Assembly (NCBI GenBank): GCA_036927565.1
Contig: JAYESD010000005.1
Location: forward strand, 154,214,023 to 154,278,022
Length of the DNA: 64,000 nucleotides
Direction of reading: 5' to 3'
From: Tuctoria greenei
Taxonomy: Eukaryota > Streptophyta > Magnoliopsida > Poales > Poaceae
Shown: positions 12,397 to 23,837 of the stretch, in pieces
Layout: each line of letters starts with the position of its first letter
How positions within the stretch are numbered: position 1 is the stretch's first letter
The notes under the pieces: generated by a model
Databases searched by the model: none
What the model was told of the DNA's origin: nothing
The model's input: the letters and a program-made list of their open reading frames with translations, nothing else
Program-made: the position numbers and the translations under genes

Positions 12397-12661
12397 TATC
12401 AAGCAATGGGGGACAATTATCGTACTACCTCTCGTACGGTGAGCTTACCGCAATTGATTCGCTTGCGGTGGCATACCTTACCTCTTACCTAACGTCGGAG
12501 AGTCGTTACTGAATATAATAACACATATGTTTGGTTTGCCACCTTAAGTAACTAATACTAATCGTGTATAGGCATAGTGACTAATCCTTACTTGACTACT
12601 TAGAAGTTTCCTAAAATAGGCTCCTTTCACGCGTGATATTCCCAATGCAGTTCTGATACCA
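12397..12661 (-). other. Gyp2 internal leader with primer-binding site
   Basis: This is a short piece of LTR-retrotransposon leader on the minus strand. The primer-binding site is 12650-12661 (minus strand TGGTATCAGAAC, initiator Met tRNA), three bases from the LTR edge at 12665. No gene is visible. The CACTA element ends at 12396 and separates this leader from the rest of Gyp2. Confidence 0.7.
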
Positions 12662-12664
12662 AGC

Positions 12665-15600
12665 TGTGAGGACAAGGGTCCCGATATTCCAGGAATCACA
12701 TTAGGTGGTGCTATGCGATGCGACACCCAACATCACACACGAAAAGAACACGTGAACTTACAAAATCTTTATTTCATAAGATATTCGAGTTTACAACATA
12801 ATATACATAAGGAGTACATAAGCAGCAGAAAGAATATACTCAAACTGTCAACCTATCTAAGTACAAGAGAAAACGTCCATGCCCGCGAATGCTTCTCACT
12901 AACAACACGAAGTGTATAAGGCAGCAATGAGGACTCTCGTGAGCCATAAACCTCGAAAGTGTGAGGCCTCACGGACATCCACAATAGCAATATTTAAAGT
13001 ATTACCTGCAAAACCAAATATAAAGCAACCGTGAGTACGAAGGCTCAGCAAGACTTAACTATCCCGCTAGAACATGGAACTCTACATACAGAAACTCTAA
13101 ACATAGTAAATCTGAAATTGCATAAATAAACTCGCCTACATGTTCATCCTTAGTTTTCCTCTTTTAGCAGCAAGTTAAATATTCCATAAAACATAACTTT
13201 AATTTGAGCTATCTCTAATACATGCAAGATTTCAATACAATAAAATTATCATTGCAGCATATTCATAATATTGCAACTACTCTCTACGTCACATCGCAGT
13301 GAACAAGCGATACTCGGTCCAAAACCGCGAGAGGCGGTGATTGCAATCAATAACACCCGAATTGCAAGACACGCACATCCGTACACAAGAAGCGTGTGGT
13401 GCTCCTCACGACATCATACACATCCACCTTTCACATGAAACCCGAACGCTAAACCGGTCCCACCATCGCGAGCAGAAGGTCCCTACACGAAGCGTGTTTA
13501 TGCCCTCTAGCGGATTTACACCTCGCTACCCTCAACCCACCCCTATTGACAGTGGGTTATGCCTCAACGGGTTATCAAGTTACATCCATTTCCTAGGGCC
13601 CCATATACCCAGTATGCCTTCCAGTACAGTTCGAACTTGCTCAGGAGAGCTGCACACTGATTGGTCCTCAATCGACACAGTGGGTTACCATACCAACCTT
13701 TAACATCTGCCTCGCCATTACCGACCCAGGAATGATGTGGTCACAAGCGTTGTCTCACCCTTCAGGATGAGACCAACCTTGTGTCCCTTCCTACAAAATC
13801 ACCGTCCATATCTCAACTTTAAGAGTGAACACCATGGTGACATCTCACGGGTACGTTTCCCTAACTCGACTTCTATTCACAAGTAGAATTAAACTACCTG
13901 CCTTGTGGTCAATAGAATGTGACCATATGCGAGTAGATTCTAACTACTCGACTTCTACCGGTTCAACTATCCCTAAGTCATTAGCATGCCATTATCAACA
14001 TGAAGAAATCTAAATCTACCCAGACACTCCCATGGTCCCTTTGATCATGCAAGTGAATAAAGCAGAACTTTTACAAAAGCACATAAATGCAAATAGGGGC
14101 TTATCTTGGGTTGCAACTAAGTAAATATAACATAGTCAATTCTTGATCTTGTGGTGGAGCTTCGAGTCGATGCACTTCTTCAAGTGCCCTTGCTGCTGCT
14201 CCGGATCACAGCTTGTTTGCAGCGAGATCCATGTTGCCCCCTTCTCCTCCATAAGGTGTTCCTCGTCGCTTCGTCACGTGTGAGCTATAGATATGAAAAT
14301 GCACGTGTTATAGTTAACAAAGAGACAACATTATATGAATATGATGTTGTATGAAAAGAGGAGTTCACAGGCCGTGTAGGAATCACTATAGGTCTCTGCT
14401 GGTGTTCATAAGGTGGTAAAAGAAATGAAAGTTGATTTCAAACGAGTCTATGTAAAGGGCTCTAAACCATTAGTGTAAACCCACATACTATGAGAATCAT
14501 ACTAGATTACTCATACCAAATTCTATGCAGGGAAAACAATGAGATTCTCGGATGATTTCCTAAAGTCTGGGGAAACACTAACCTTAGTCTAAATGGGGAC
14601 TTAGATGATTGGTCTAAATGATGCTCCCATTTAGTATCAAGTAGGCAAATGGAGTTGCACAGAATAAATTCTGTATGAAACCAATGCCGAAAAATCTGGA
14701 AAAATTACAGTGATTTACCTTGGTCATACATGATAAACTAGTAAATTTTCCGCTCAAGTTATGGAAGAATGTGGCCTCCATAGTTCTCCTAAACTTTCTT
14801 CTTCTCTGAATTAACAGAGTAAATCTGCATTGTCATGTATAAAAGTTGGTTTTCTAGATAGTGTTGATCACTATGAGTCCAAAAACAATTTCTGCATTTT
14901 TTATGTTTCCTGCAGTGAGATATGGATATTAAAAGTTTCTAAGAATTTCTGAACATGTCTCTGTTGATTTTGGCATTTTCCATTGACATTGAGGATTGGA
15001 ACACCATTTGAACCAGTAAATAAACTAAAATGCCTTTGAAATTTTTACTGAAGATCAACGATACTTGGATGAAGTTTCTGGTCAAAATTGAGAATTTTCT
15101 ATAAAGGGAATCACTTGGAATAGTTTCTTAAAGATTTAAATTTGGAGAATTATTGAGCAAAAGCCAGGGATTTTCATAGCAATTAAATTGTCACACTGCA
15201 AAGTACATACCATGGGGAGCCCAACAAAAATTATTTGAGGATTTTTGGAGTTTTATACTGGTATCTTTGAATTCCCCAATTTTGCCCTTTGTCTGGATTT
15301 ATTTTCCTATCGTAATCCGGCTGAAAAAGATTGGACCAATGGATTTAAGGCAACAGGGTGGGCCATAACAACTAGGCATACAGCCACAAAAATCGTGAGG
15401 ACGCAAAAAATCCCGAGGTAGTGCCTTAGGTGGCTGACAAGCGGGCCCCGCAGCAGGTTGTCTTCAACCTTGGGACAACCGGCTCGGGCGGCGGCTGCCG
15501 GCGGCGCACCCACCGGAGTGGCTTTCCCGTGGTTAGAACCTCGCCTCCAGAGATTTAATCGACGTAGTAGATGGCGGCGAACCCTACAGTGAGCCCGGAT

Positions 15601-15935
15601 TTGGCCGGCGGCGACCAGATAACTCTTCCCGGCGGTTGAGGCGGCTTAAGCTCGCCGGAGATGGAAATTTCTCACGGGAAAGCCCCAGATCCCATGGGGA
15701 CTTCACCAGGAGCACCACGAAAAGATTTTCAATACGAAAAAGGACCTTACAGTGGGTGAAAATGGCTGCACCATGGTTTCCCCCGATGACCTAGGTCCCC
15801 AGAATCGGCGGCCATGAAAACTAGGTTTTCTCCCTCTGTACTCGGTCTTTCTCCAAGGTTTTTGATTGAGATGCTTCGAAAGGTCGTCCAGAAACTATTT
15901 TCTAATAGGAATGAAAGATGGTTTGGAGTGTAACA
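12665..15935 (-). repeat. Gyp2 5' LTR (inner edge firm, outer edge uncertain)
   Basis: The inner edge begins TGTGAGGACA at 12665 beside the primer site. The outer edge is proposed at GAGTGTAACA ending at 15935, giving about 3.3 kb. TTTTACA ending at 17121 is an alternative, because 15936-17121 also has LTR-like character. Neither end pairs beyond TGT/ACA. The segment around 13300-13800 contains short recurring motifs and 12700-13100 resembles gypsy LTR DNA. Open frames inside it show no recognisable protein. No target duplication could be tested. Confidence 0.5.
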
Positions 15936-17245
15936 AGAATTGCTTGCAAACCTACCCGCTGCCCCTATGAGTTCGTCGGTGTTTATCCATCAATTAGGCT
16001 CCCTACAAAATGGATTAGGGAAAGACGCAGTGCGGGAAAGCAAGAAGGAGATGGGGCGAACCTCTCAGTGGGCTGGAACGCCGGGAACACGATGCCCACG
16101 GCCGGGACATGGAAACCGGCGGCACGGCGGCCATGAAAACGCCAAGCTCTGCTCCGGGAAGACTTCAGCTGTCCAAAGAGTTGCTCAGTGAGCTTTGCAA
16201 CAAGGCAATGATGATTCGTCATGAAGAAAGAATGATGGAAACTCAGTGTGCAGCTTGGAATCCGTATGGAAAATGAAGAACCCTCGATGTCGGCCAAGAA
16301 CTTGTGAGAGGGAAGAACAAAGTGACGCTTGCTGCGGGAGTGCAAAATATAGCTGTGGAGGAGTGATAGGATCGACTTGAAGGCCTGTCTCATTGCTGGA
16401 ATCGACCCAAGGCGGTAAGCTGCTCGGTGGCGCAGTGCTGTGCATTTGTGCGTGCGTACAGAGAGGAAAAACAGAGCAGCTCTCTCTGTTTGAATGACAT
16501 GTAGGGCCCACAGTCCCCCTACCTCCTTATCCCCATCTGTTGATTTAAATACTTTATCAAATCTGCAGTAAAATTCACTAACTTGACAGCCAAGCAAAAT
16601 CAAACACGAGGACTCACATTTTTGAACTCCAAACTGACTTTTCACAAGATTGAACTCAGATCTAAAAATTAAATTCAAATTTGACTCCCTTATTTGGCTT
16701 GCTTTAATTAAATACCAAATGAGCTCCAAGATTATTGAAAGTTGGCAGGTATACTATTTTAATTATGTAGAGTCCAAATCTGAAGTCAATTTCAACATTC
16801 GGCAAAGTTTCAATCTAATTCAATTTTGAATTTGAATTCAAATGCTTTTCAATGTCCTCATTGCGTTAAATAGCAAATGACTTTCAAAAATTATGAAACT
16901 TTGCATGGATGTTATTTGAAGTATGGGAAATTCAATGGTGAGTCCAAATTTGATGTTTGATTATTTTTTTGTTTGAACTTTGCGTTTGAATTTGAACCTT
17001 CTCCTTTCGGGTTTGGAATTTATTCCATTTTTTCCCATGGGCATTATCTCTATTATTTCCTTCCTCATCTTTTAAGTTCACTATTTCGCATTCTTATGCT
17101 TTGCGAGTGTGGACTTTTACAGCCTAGTCTAGCCCAGCTTAGCCTAGCCCGATCCTGCCCGAGCGTTGCTTCCCCTGCAGCCATACCTACTGGATCAGTG
17201 CTCGTCTCTGTTAGAATAGTGCAGCCGGCCACCCATCCCACTGGA
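15936..17245. other. Unassigned repeat-like DNA, no gene
   Basis: A minus-strand open frame of 248 codons (16729-15983) has no recognisable domain and a composition like LTR DNA. An AT-rich part (16540-17090) carries repeated ATTTGAATT-like words. The last 120 bp before 17246 form the left flank of SIRE-B and must belong to Cop-D, because the same target sequence resumes at 46320. Confidence 0.5.
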
Positions 17246-17250
17246 CTCAC
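17246..17250. repeat. Target-site duplication of SIRE-B, left (CTCAC)
   Basis: CTCAC here is repeated at 46320-46324, exactly outside the two SIRE-B LTRs. Both flanks are therefore a single original site in Cop-D. Confidence 0.92.
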
Positions 17251-18692
17251 TGTAAGGATCGAATGCCCAAGAAGGGGTGAATTGAGCTTCTTTTCAAAAA
17301 TTAAAGCAATAAAACTTAATTATTAAAAGCCCAATTCCATATGCAAACAACCTATGCATTCGAGTGAATAGTAACTTTGCGGTATAAGAAATGCATAAGT
17401 GTAAGGGGAGAGGAAGAAAGCGCAAACTCCCGAGGAGACACGAAGACACGAAGATTTATCCCGTGGTTCGACAAGATCGTCAAGATCTTCCTGCATCCAC
17501 GTTGTGGCACCCACCAAAGGGTATAGCCACCCCCAAGTCACCGAGACCAGGAATCTTCACTATACTTCTCCGTTCGCCAACCTCGGCAAGGTGGAGCTCA
17601 AGCCTTGTACAAGTTGGATCCTCCGGGCTTCCACAATCGTCTTGGTAAGCTCCGGAAGGCTCTCTCCAATACAATCACCAAGGGACACTCTCTTACAGCT
17701 CTCACTACACTAGAGACTCCAATCACCAAGAATGGAAGCACACAAGCACTATCTCTAGCAAGTTCTAGCCTATCTCTTGGTGTGTAAGTGGTGTAGATGA
17801 TTTAGAAGTGTTGGCTCAACGTCTTGAATGCTTGAGAATGTGTAGAGTAGCTCTGATTGTCAAGCATTGTCGAATAGACTTGTTGAAGGGGTATAAATAG
17901 CCAGCCTCCACGAAATAGCCGTTGGAAAAGTAGGCTGACATCACTGTTCTGCGAACACCGGATGATCCGATGCTCTCCCTTCAGTTATCATCGGTCAAAT
18001 CCAAATTAGCTGATGTCACTGTGTCAGATATGACCATTGTTAGACCGATGTTACACTTGCCTTCTCATCGGATGATCCGGTGGCACTTCATCCAGAATTG
18101 GTTCAAAATTGATGCTCACTGGAGTGATCAACCGATGTGTTTATAGTTGTACATCGGATGGTCCGGTGTTACACTTGGTCCAGGGATATTGCTTACTGTA
18201 TTGATGGACCAATGTAACATTCCCTTCATCATCGGATGATTCGGTGAGTACTTAGTTCTGAGGTCTTCTTCTTCTGCTAAACCAACTCGACCGATGTGTT
18301 GCTTTCTGGAAACATCGGTTGATTCGGTGAGTTGATTTTGTTTGCTTCGAGTTGTTCAAAGTGATTCTCTTGGAATTTGCTCGATTGACCTCTTAGACAT
18401 TGGTTGGAAATATTCTTCTGATGATTATCAAGCATTGAGTGCTGTCAATTTTGGTTGAATAATTTTGACATATGAGCTTTTACTTCTAATCTTCATAAAC
18501 ATTGATTGATCTCATAGAATGATTGTTTAGGGGTCTCCAATTATATCCAATGAGAAGTAGATGATATTCATATAGATTTCATTTGATTGTGATGAGTGAT
18601 ATGGGAGACCTTGCATCCACAAATTCATTAGTAAAATCCAATGGTTGTCATTAATCATCGAAACCATACCTCATGGAGCCTAGATGCTTTCA
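17251..18692 (-). repeat. SIRE-B 3' LTR
   Basis: The 1442-bp LTR starts TGTAAGGATC and ends GATGCTTTCA on the plus strand. It closely matches the LTRs at 44948-46319 and 55798-57239. A TATA-like TATAAATA lies at 17892-17899, and a set of CGGAT-N-ATCCG sites lies at 17959-18330, upstream of it in the minus-strand direction. The polypurine tract abuts at 18693, identifying this as the 3' LTR. Confidence 0.93.
17959..18330. repeat. CGGAT-N-ATCCG palindrome array in SIRE-B 3' LTR
   Basis: Sites of the form CATCGGATGATCCGGTG occur at about 17959, 18069, 18155 (CGGATGGTCCG), 18233 and 18318. They are often preceded about 20-30 bp earlier by an inverted half-site ACCGATG (for example near 18131 and 18291). 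The array lies just upstream of the LTR TATA-like box. The same array is found at 45600-45958 and 56507-56875. Confidence 0.85.
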
Positions 18693-18708
18693 ATCTCCCC
18701 CTTTTTGG
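18693..18708 (-). other. Polypurine tract of SIRE-B
   Basis: The minus strand reads CCAAAAAGGGGGAGAT directly against the 3' LTR start TGAAAGC. This is the standard plus-strand primer for LTR-element DNA synthesis. Confidence 0.9.
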
Positions 18709-19000
18709 TGATTGATGACAACACAACAAGTAAAGCATAATAGTAATGAATTTGAGAATACGATACTCAAAAGGATATGCAATAAGTACAAGATTTAGCA
18801 TACTTAAACTTGAAGGCTAAAAAATGATCAACAACTCGAAAGCTCAACGATCAATAACTCAAGAGAATTAAGTGGCACAAGAATATTCAATAAATAGCAA
18901 AAGAGTAGCAAATCTCCAAATTACAAAAGGACTCCCGAAAAGATAGACCCCCCTATAGCTAGGACTCCCCATGAGACTAACCTATACTCCCCATGACTCT

Positions 19001-19013
19001 TCTCCCCCTTTGG
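19001..19013 (-). other. Second polypurine tract of SIRE-B
   Basis: The minus strand reads GCCAAAGGGGGAGA about 300 bp inside the LTR-proximal tract. The same motif with the same flanks (CATCAAGACACCAAA on the plus strand) is present in SIRE-A at 29191-29205. Between the two tracts (18709-19000) there is no gene. Confidence 0.6.
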
Positions 19014-19043
19014 CATCAAGACACCAAAAAGGAAGCCGAGTGC

Positions 19044-22000
19044 CTAAGGACCCTGAGCGCTCGGGGCGATGACGAACTGGTCACCGTCAGGGGTGCTGTC
19101 GTCGGACCTGCTGCCTGCTGCTGCCGAAGCTGGAGTAGCGGTGACGGGAGCTGCGGGAGCCGCTGTCGATGCCTGCTGAGACTAGACTGCAGGAAGAGGG
19201 GCACTTACAACGGATGCCGGCGTCTGCTGGAGAAGCGTCGTAGCAGGCAGGGGAGAGTGGATAGGAGCGCCCGGAGCTAGCAGAGGGAACATACTGATCG
19301 TCGGGATCGGCGTAGTCGGCACTGGCGCTGAAGCTGGTGCCAGGACAGGCAGACCTGGAGCAAGGCCTAGAAGCTGCGATAGCAGGGCAATCTCGGTCTG
19401 CGTGTATAGGTTGGTGATCAACCCCAGGATGCCCATCATCACCTGCTGCGTTTGTTGTTGCTGGTCGAGAGAGCGCTGGTGCATTTGATCAATCAGCCCA
19501 GTCAGCCTGTCAGTAGTCCTGTCAATTGGGCCAGGCCCAAAACGGGCGGCACGAAGCACGCACCGCCGGCCCGAGGATGGGCACAACCCGACACGATTTT
19601 TTTCGGGCCATGCCAGCCCGACACGGGTAGTCGGGCCGTGCCAGGCCGTGATATTGGGCCCGGCGGGCGGCACAGCATGACACGGGATTTGGGCCGTGCC
19701 CGGGCCAACACGGCCCGAAATAGGCCCGAAGCACGAAAATAGGCCCGAGGCACAAAAATATGCCCGAGGCACGAAATAGGCCTGAGGCCCGAATGCAGCT
19801 GTCAGTTTGCTAGTCTTTTTTTAATTCCAATTAAAATATTCAAACTCGTATATAATCCGCAAATTAGATCCAAATTCGATGATTTTTTTCTTCAAAAAAC
19901 AATATCTACCACTTGGATGAGTTATTTTGAGACTTATAATGATAACTTTTGTTTGTTTAGGTAAATCTCAAAATAATCCTTATGCACATATTGTTCATTT
20001 TTTTTTATATCTTATCAAAATCAATGGATCTTGAGCTGAAATTTGTTGTGTGCATACTTGTTATATATGTATACATCCATGAATTTTGTACAAATTTTTT
20101 GAAGCACTCCAACATGTGAAAATTCATATTGCTTCTCATTCCATTCAAACTCTATTAACATATTAGTCATTTCTAAATTTTGAACACACATTGATGCAAA
20201 CATAAACGAAGAAATCTCAAAAAATTTAACAACTGCACCAAAAATTTCATGTCAAAATTCGTTTTACTTTTTGAGATACAAAAAAGACAAATATTGCTTT
20301 TTCTTTGTTTTTCTATTACCAACAATATATCATGTTTTTGAATGTCAAATTTTGCAAGAACGTGCAATTCAACATTTCATACCTTCCCTAATTTTTTCAT
20401 ATTTTTTGAAGTATTTTTGTCTATGTACTCTAACTGAATTTTTCTCAAAATCGAATTTTAAACATGATGGGCCATGTCTGCTGCTTTTGGGCTGCTCGGC
20501 CTTTGTGGCTTTTTTATTTATTTTCAAAAGTGAAACTTCAAATATTTATAGTTTTCGTAAATATGGGTGAAATTCGATGATTTTTCTTCCTAAATTCTTC
20601 AAATAATATTCTCTATAACCCACGAATTTTTCTATATTTTTTTGCTAATTTTTTGTCCATTTATTTTATAAAATACTCATATTTTGTTCATATGTGGGCC
20701 AAACCATCCTTGTGGGCCATGCTTGGGCCGGCACGGCCCGAAGCCGACCTGACGTGTTTTGGGCCGTGCTTGGGCCCTATTTCTCCGCAGCCGGCACAGT
20801 CAGCCCAGCACGAGGCGGCCCGCTGTGCTTTCGGGCCGCGGGCCATTTCGGCCCGAAGCACAAACGGGCCGGGCCGGGCCGGCCCGGCATGGCCCGATTG
20901 CCACCTCTACCTGTCAGTGTCCTCTTGCCCCTCACAGGCTATCTGTCGCTGCATCTCCTGTTGCTGCTGCTGGAGCTCCAAGAGACGTGCAACCTGCTCA
21001 CCTCGGGCCTGCTCAGCTGCAAGCCGATCCAGGCACTGCTGCTCAACCATCTGCTGAAGTAGGGAGGTAAGCTCAGATGGTTGGGAAACTTGTGCCTCTG
21101 ACACCGGAGGTGGAGTAGGAGGTGGCACAGTCGAGCCTCCAGCCTCCGCGTTGTGCTGCCTGGGTGAGGGAGGAGGTGGGAAGTACTCCTCGACACTGTC
21201 GCTGGTGTCACTCTCGGACCATATATGCTGGAGATCCTCACCCTGAGCCTCTGCCTGTGCTAGTCTCTCGTCTTCCTTCTCCAGGTCTGACCTGTCTTCC
21301 TCTGAGAGACGGGCACGGACCTGACGCTCAACTGGACGGCCAAGGCGGCGGTCTCTAGGAGCTGGAGCACGGTAGTGGCCGAACCGTGTGATGCTCTCGT
21401 CGGTGAGACTGTCATGCACGGCGGATCCCTCTAGAGCTACCATGTAGAGTAAGTAACTGATCCAGTGACCAAACACAAGCTGCCTCATCATCCCAACTCT
21501 ATCAGTGATTGCGTCCTCCATCTCACAAATGAGAATGTCCACAATGTCGAACTCCATCCCGTTCATAACATAGAATAGAAGAGTCTGCTGCAAGCTAGTG
21601 AACCCCGTAAGGTATCTGGACCTCGGCAAAAGTGTGCAACGCAAGGCAAGATGCACAGTGCGTGCATCTGGAGTGAGTAGTGCCGGTACCCTCGGCTGGT
21701 CTGGAGAGAAAGGTTGAGCAAACAGTGACCGTATCTCCTCAAGCAGTGGTGCCACACCTCCAGTGAGTGGCCTCCTCGGTGGGTCAGCCTGTCCATACAC
21801 CCTCTCGTGCAGGCAAGGGTCATGGAGATCCACTCCTAGCAGCTATCCCAAAGTCTGCCTGGTCAAGTGATGATGCTGGCCCATGAACATGAAATCAATG
21901 GATCTACAGCCCTCGGAGACGTAGAGTGTGGCATAGAATACTCGGACCCAGTCCTCCACGTAGGCACTCCTTTCGTAAGACATCAGCTCCACTAGCCCTC

Positions 22001-22616
22001 TATACCTCTCAAAGTAAGGGCGTATCTCCGTCCCTACTGCAAGTGCAAGCTGATCCCAATCCAGGAAATTGTGCTGGAAGAGCTTATGGCCCCGACTTCT
22101 CTAAGTCTCGTACAGTGACGCCTGTGTCAGGGTCCAAAAGCGGCTGTCCACAAGTGCCTCTCTGGGCTGCAGGAACCACTCCTCAAGCAGAATACTCCAT
22201 CTGAGCTTCCTGAGCTGCTTGGCCTTCATCTTCCTGTAATCGGTCAGGCAGACACCCTCAGTGACACGGACGTTGGTGTCCATCTCATAGACGGCTCTCC
22301 GGGCCGTCCTGTCCTCTCGAAGGTCAGCTGCTGACGGTCTCTGTCGTGGGGCTGCAGCTGGATGACCCCCTTAGGTCTTGGTTGAGCGCCGGCGAACAAG
22401 CAGCACTTCGAGCTCCTCTTCTTCCTCTGACTCCTCTGGCACGGGAGGCTTCCTCTGTCGGGCCTCGTGGATCCTCAACGATCCTCCTCGGCCACGCTCT
22501 CACTCCTCAGCGGCGCGAGCAGCCATTAGGGCTTTCTTCGCCTCCTTCGACAACTTCTGCTTTTTGGCGGCCGACTCCTCAATAGCCTTGCCCTTTCCCT
22601 TCTTGTCACGGCCCAT
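19044..22616 (-). pseudogene. SIRE-B third gene (post-pol ORF), broken
   Basis: The likely start is the ATG at 22614-22616, opening MGRDKKGKGKAIEESAAKKQ, a Lys-rich N-terminus. Stops occur at about 22500, 22375, 22100 and 21845. The longest clean part is 21833-20907. It contains FDIVDILICEMEDAI and FGHWISYLLYMV, an acidic patch, a Pro-rich stretch and a Gln-rich coiled coil (QQMVEQQCLDRLAAEQ). A hAT-like element (19514-20909) splits the gene. The reading continues at 19505 with a Gln-rich segment and a Pro/Ala/Leu-rich tail ending SAQGP at TAG 19044-19046. The position after pol matches the env-like or unknown gene of SIRE elements. I see no convincing signal peptide or membrane span, so I call it unknown. 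Confidence 0.7.
19514..20909. mobile_element. hAT-like non-autonomous element 1 (about 1.4 kb)
   Basis: It is flanked by an 8-bp direct repeat CCTGTCAG (19506-19513 and 20910-20917). The right end, read inwards, is TAGAGGTGGCAATCGGGCC and the left end is TAGTCCTGTCAATTGGGCC, an imperfect terminal inverted repeat. Both ends carry dense GGCCCGAAGCACG-type subterminal repeats (19520-19790 and 20690-20900) around an AT-rich core with no transposase. The 8-bp duplication and TAGRGGTGGCAA-type ends are hAT features. Confidence 0.88.
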
Positions 22617-22990
22617 GACGATGACGGAGGTGAGCGCGCGGGACAACGAGCTTGGGCGCACGAGATGGCGATGCAAGGATCATCACGGCCGAGGAACCCT
22701 AGCGGTGAAGCGACGACGACCGTAGGAGGGGCACCACGGTGGTGCTGAGTGTGGCGGTGCGGCGCCTAGGACGGCGTGGGGCAGCGACAGTGGTGCGGCG
22801 GCGGTGAGGCGTGGGAGGCAGCGACAGTGCTTCTTGGGGAGGTGGCGGCGCTGCGTGGGAAGGCGGCGGCGCTGAGTGGCGGTGGCCGGAGGCGTGGAGC
22901 GGCGGCGGCGGAGGTGAGGCGTCGGGCTCTGAGCGACAGAGTCGGGGAGAGAAACAAGGGAGTGAAGTCACACGCTAAAAAGGTGGGGCC
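22617..22990 (-). promoter_or_regulatory. GC-rich leader upstream of SIRE-B third gene
   Basis: About 370 bp of strongly GC-rich DNA, reading CTCACCGCCGCCGC-type repeats on the minus strand, stands between the palindrome array (23010-23290) and the third-gene ATG. It begins with a CTAGGGTTTGGGCCCCACC block near 22983-23001. This resembles the 5' UTR of a host gene more than retroelement DNA. Open frames through it are low-complexity and not supported as proteins. Confidence 0.5.
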
Positions 22991-23009
22991 CAAACCCTAG
23001 ATCAAGTTT

Positions 23010-23290
23010 TAACACCGGATGAACCAACGTCAGATGATAGGAGCATCGGTCGAATGGTACAGTAAGGGTATTCCAAATGTACCATTGACACCGGATGGTC
23101 CGACGATGAGAGGATTAGCATCGGTTGAATGTGGCACAACTCCAGAAATGTGAACATCAGATGCACCGATGTTTCTCAGAATGAACTCGTCGGTTGATTT
23201 GACTTTCTGACTGAGCTGACCCTTTGCATTTGAACACAAACTGATCCGATGAGCTTCTGGCCTAAGCATCGGATAATCCGATGACTACAA
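23010..23290. repeat. CGGAT-N-ATCCG palindrome array, internal (SIRE-B)
   Basis: ACACCGGATG, CATCGGTCGAATGG, CACCGGATGGTCCGACG, GCATCGGTTGAATG, GCACCGATG, GATCCGATGAG and CATCGGATAATCCGATG are the main sites. This is the same motif class as in the LTR, placed between pol and the third gene. A truncated copy is at 48740-48930. Confidence 0.8.
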
Positions 23291-23837
23291 AACAGCAACA
23301 TCCCATATATGTCCTTTGACTCAAACAAACAAACACAAAGAAACACATGTCTTAGGACTTTTTGGGCAACCCCTTACCCCTCAAAAGACTAATTGCCAAT
23401 AACTTGGCCAAGCCCTAAAGCAAATAGAACACCGAAGAAAATAGGGAAGAAATTATCCAAATAAAATATAAGGCCCATGCTTTGTGAGCTAGAGGATGAA
23501 TACTTCTATCTCTTTAAAGCATGTTCCTTTAGGCATTAATGCACCTAACATTTTGTTCTTTCCACCTCATATGAGTTGAGATATTGCATTTCAAACAAGT
23601 CTCTTTCTCATGAAGTGGGTTCCCCTTTGTGACAATCTACCCTATGCAATGCCAAACAATTTATAATGCAAGAAATTAAACGTGAGTGCAAGTCTATATG
23701 ACAGGCATCATGCAAGACATAAATTGAATCTATCTTGCAAAATTTGAACCTTTCAAAGGCTTCTTCAGGGAGAGCCACTCTCCAAGACTTGGGGAAACCC
23801 AAAGGAACCTCCATCCCAAGCTAACCCTTGCTCACCC
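23291..23837. other. SIRE-B spacer after pol, no gene
   Basis: This AT-rich spacer lies between the end of pol and the internal palindrome array. A minus-strand open frame of 68 codons (23814-23608) is conserved in copy 2 (49461-49255) only because the DNA was duplicated; it matches no family I know. The last ~100 bp of pol present in copy 2 (49499-49597) are missing here at about 23847-23853. Confidence 0.6.

Noticed and set aside
15983..16729. Open frame of 248 codons on the minus strand
   Set aside because: No recognisable domain, low-quality composition and surroundings that look like LTR DNA; treated as a chance frame.
19182..21070. Frames inside and across hAT-like element 1
   Set aside because: They run over the insertion borders and through subterminal repeats; only the flanking third-gene parts are real.
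19044..22616. Calling the SIRE third gene an envelope gene
   Set aside because: No signal peptide, membrane span or furin-like site is visible; position alone is not enough.
22699..23000. Several overlapping frames in the GC-rich leader
   Set aside because: Low-complexity Pro/Ala/Arg-rich translations on both strands are what GC-rich DNA gives by chance.
23608..23814. Conserved 68-codon frame also found at 49255-49461
   Set aside because: Conservation is explained by the tandem duplication; no family or start context supports it.
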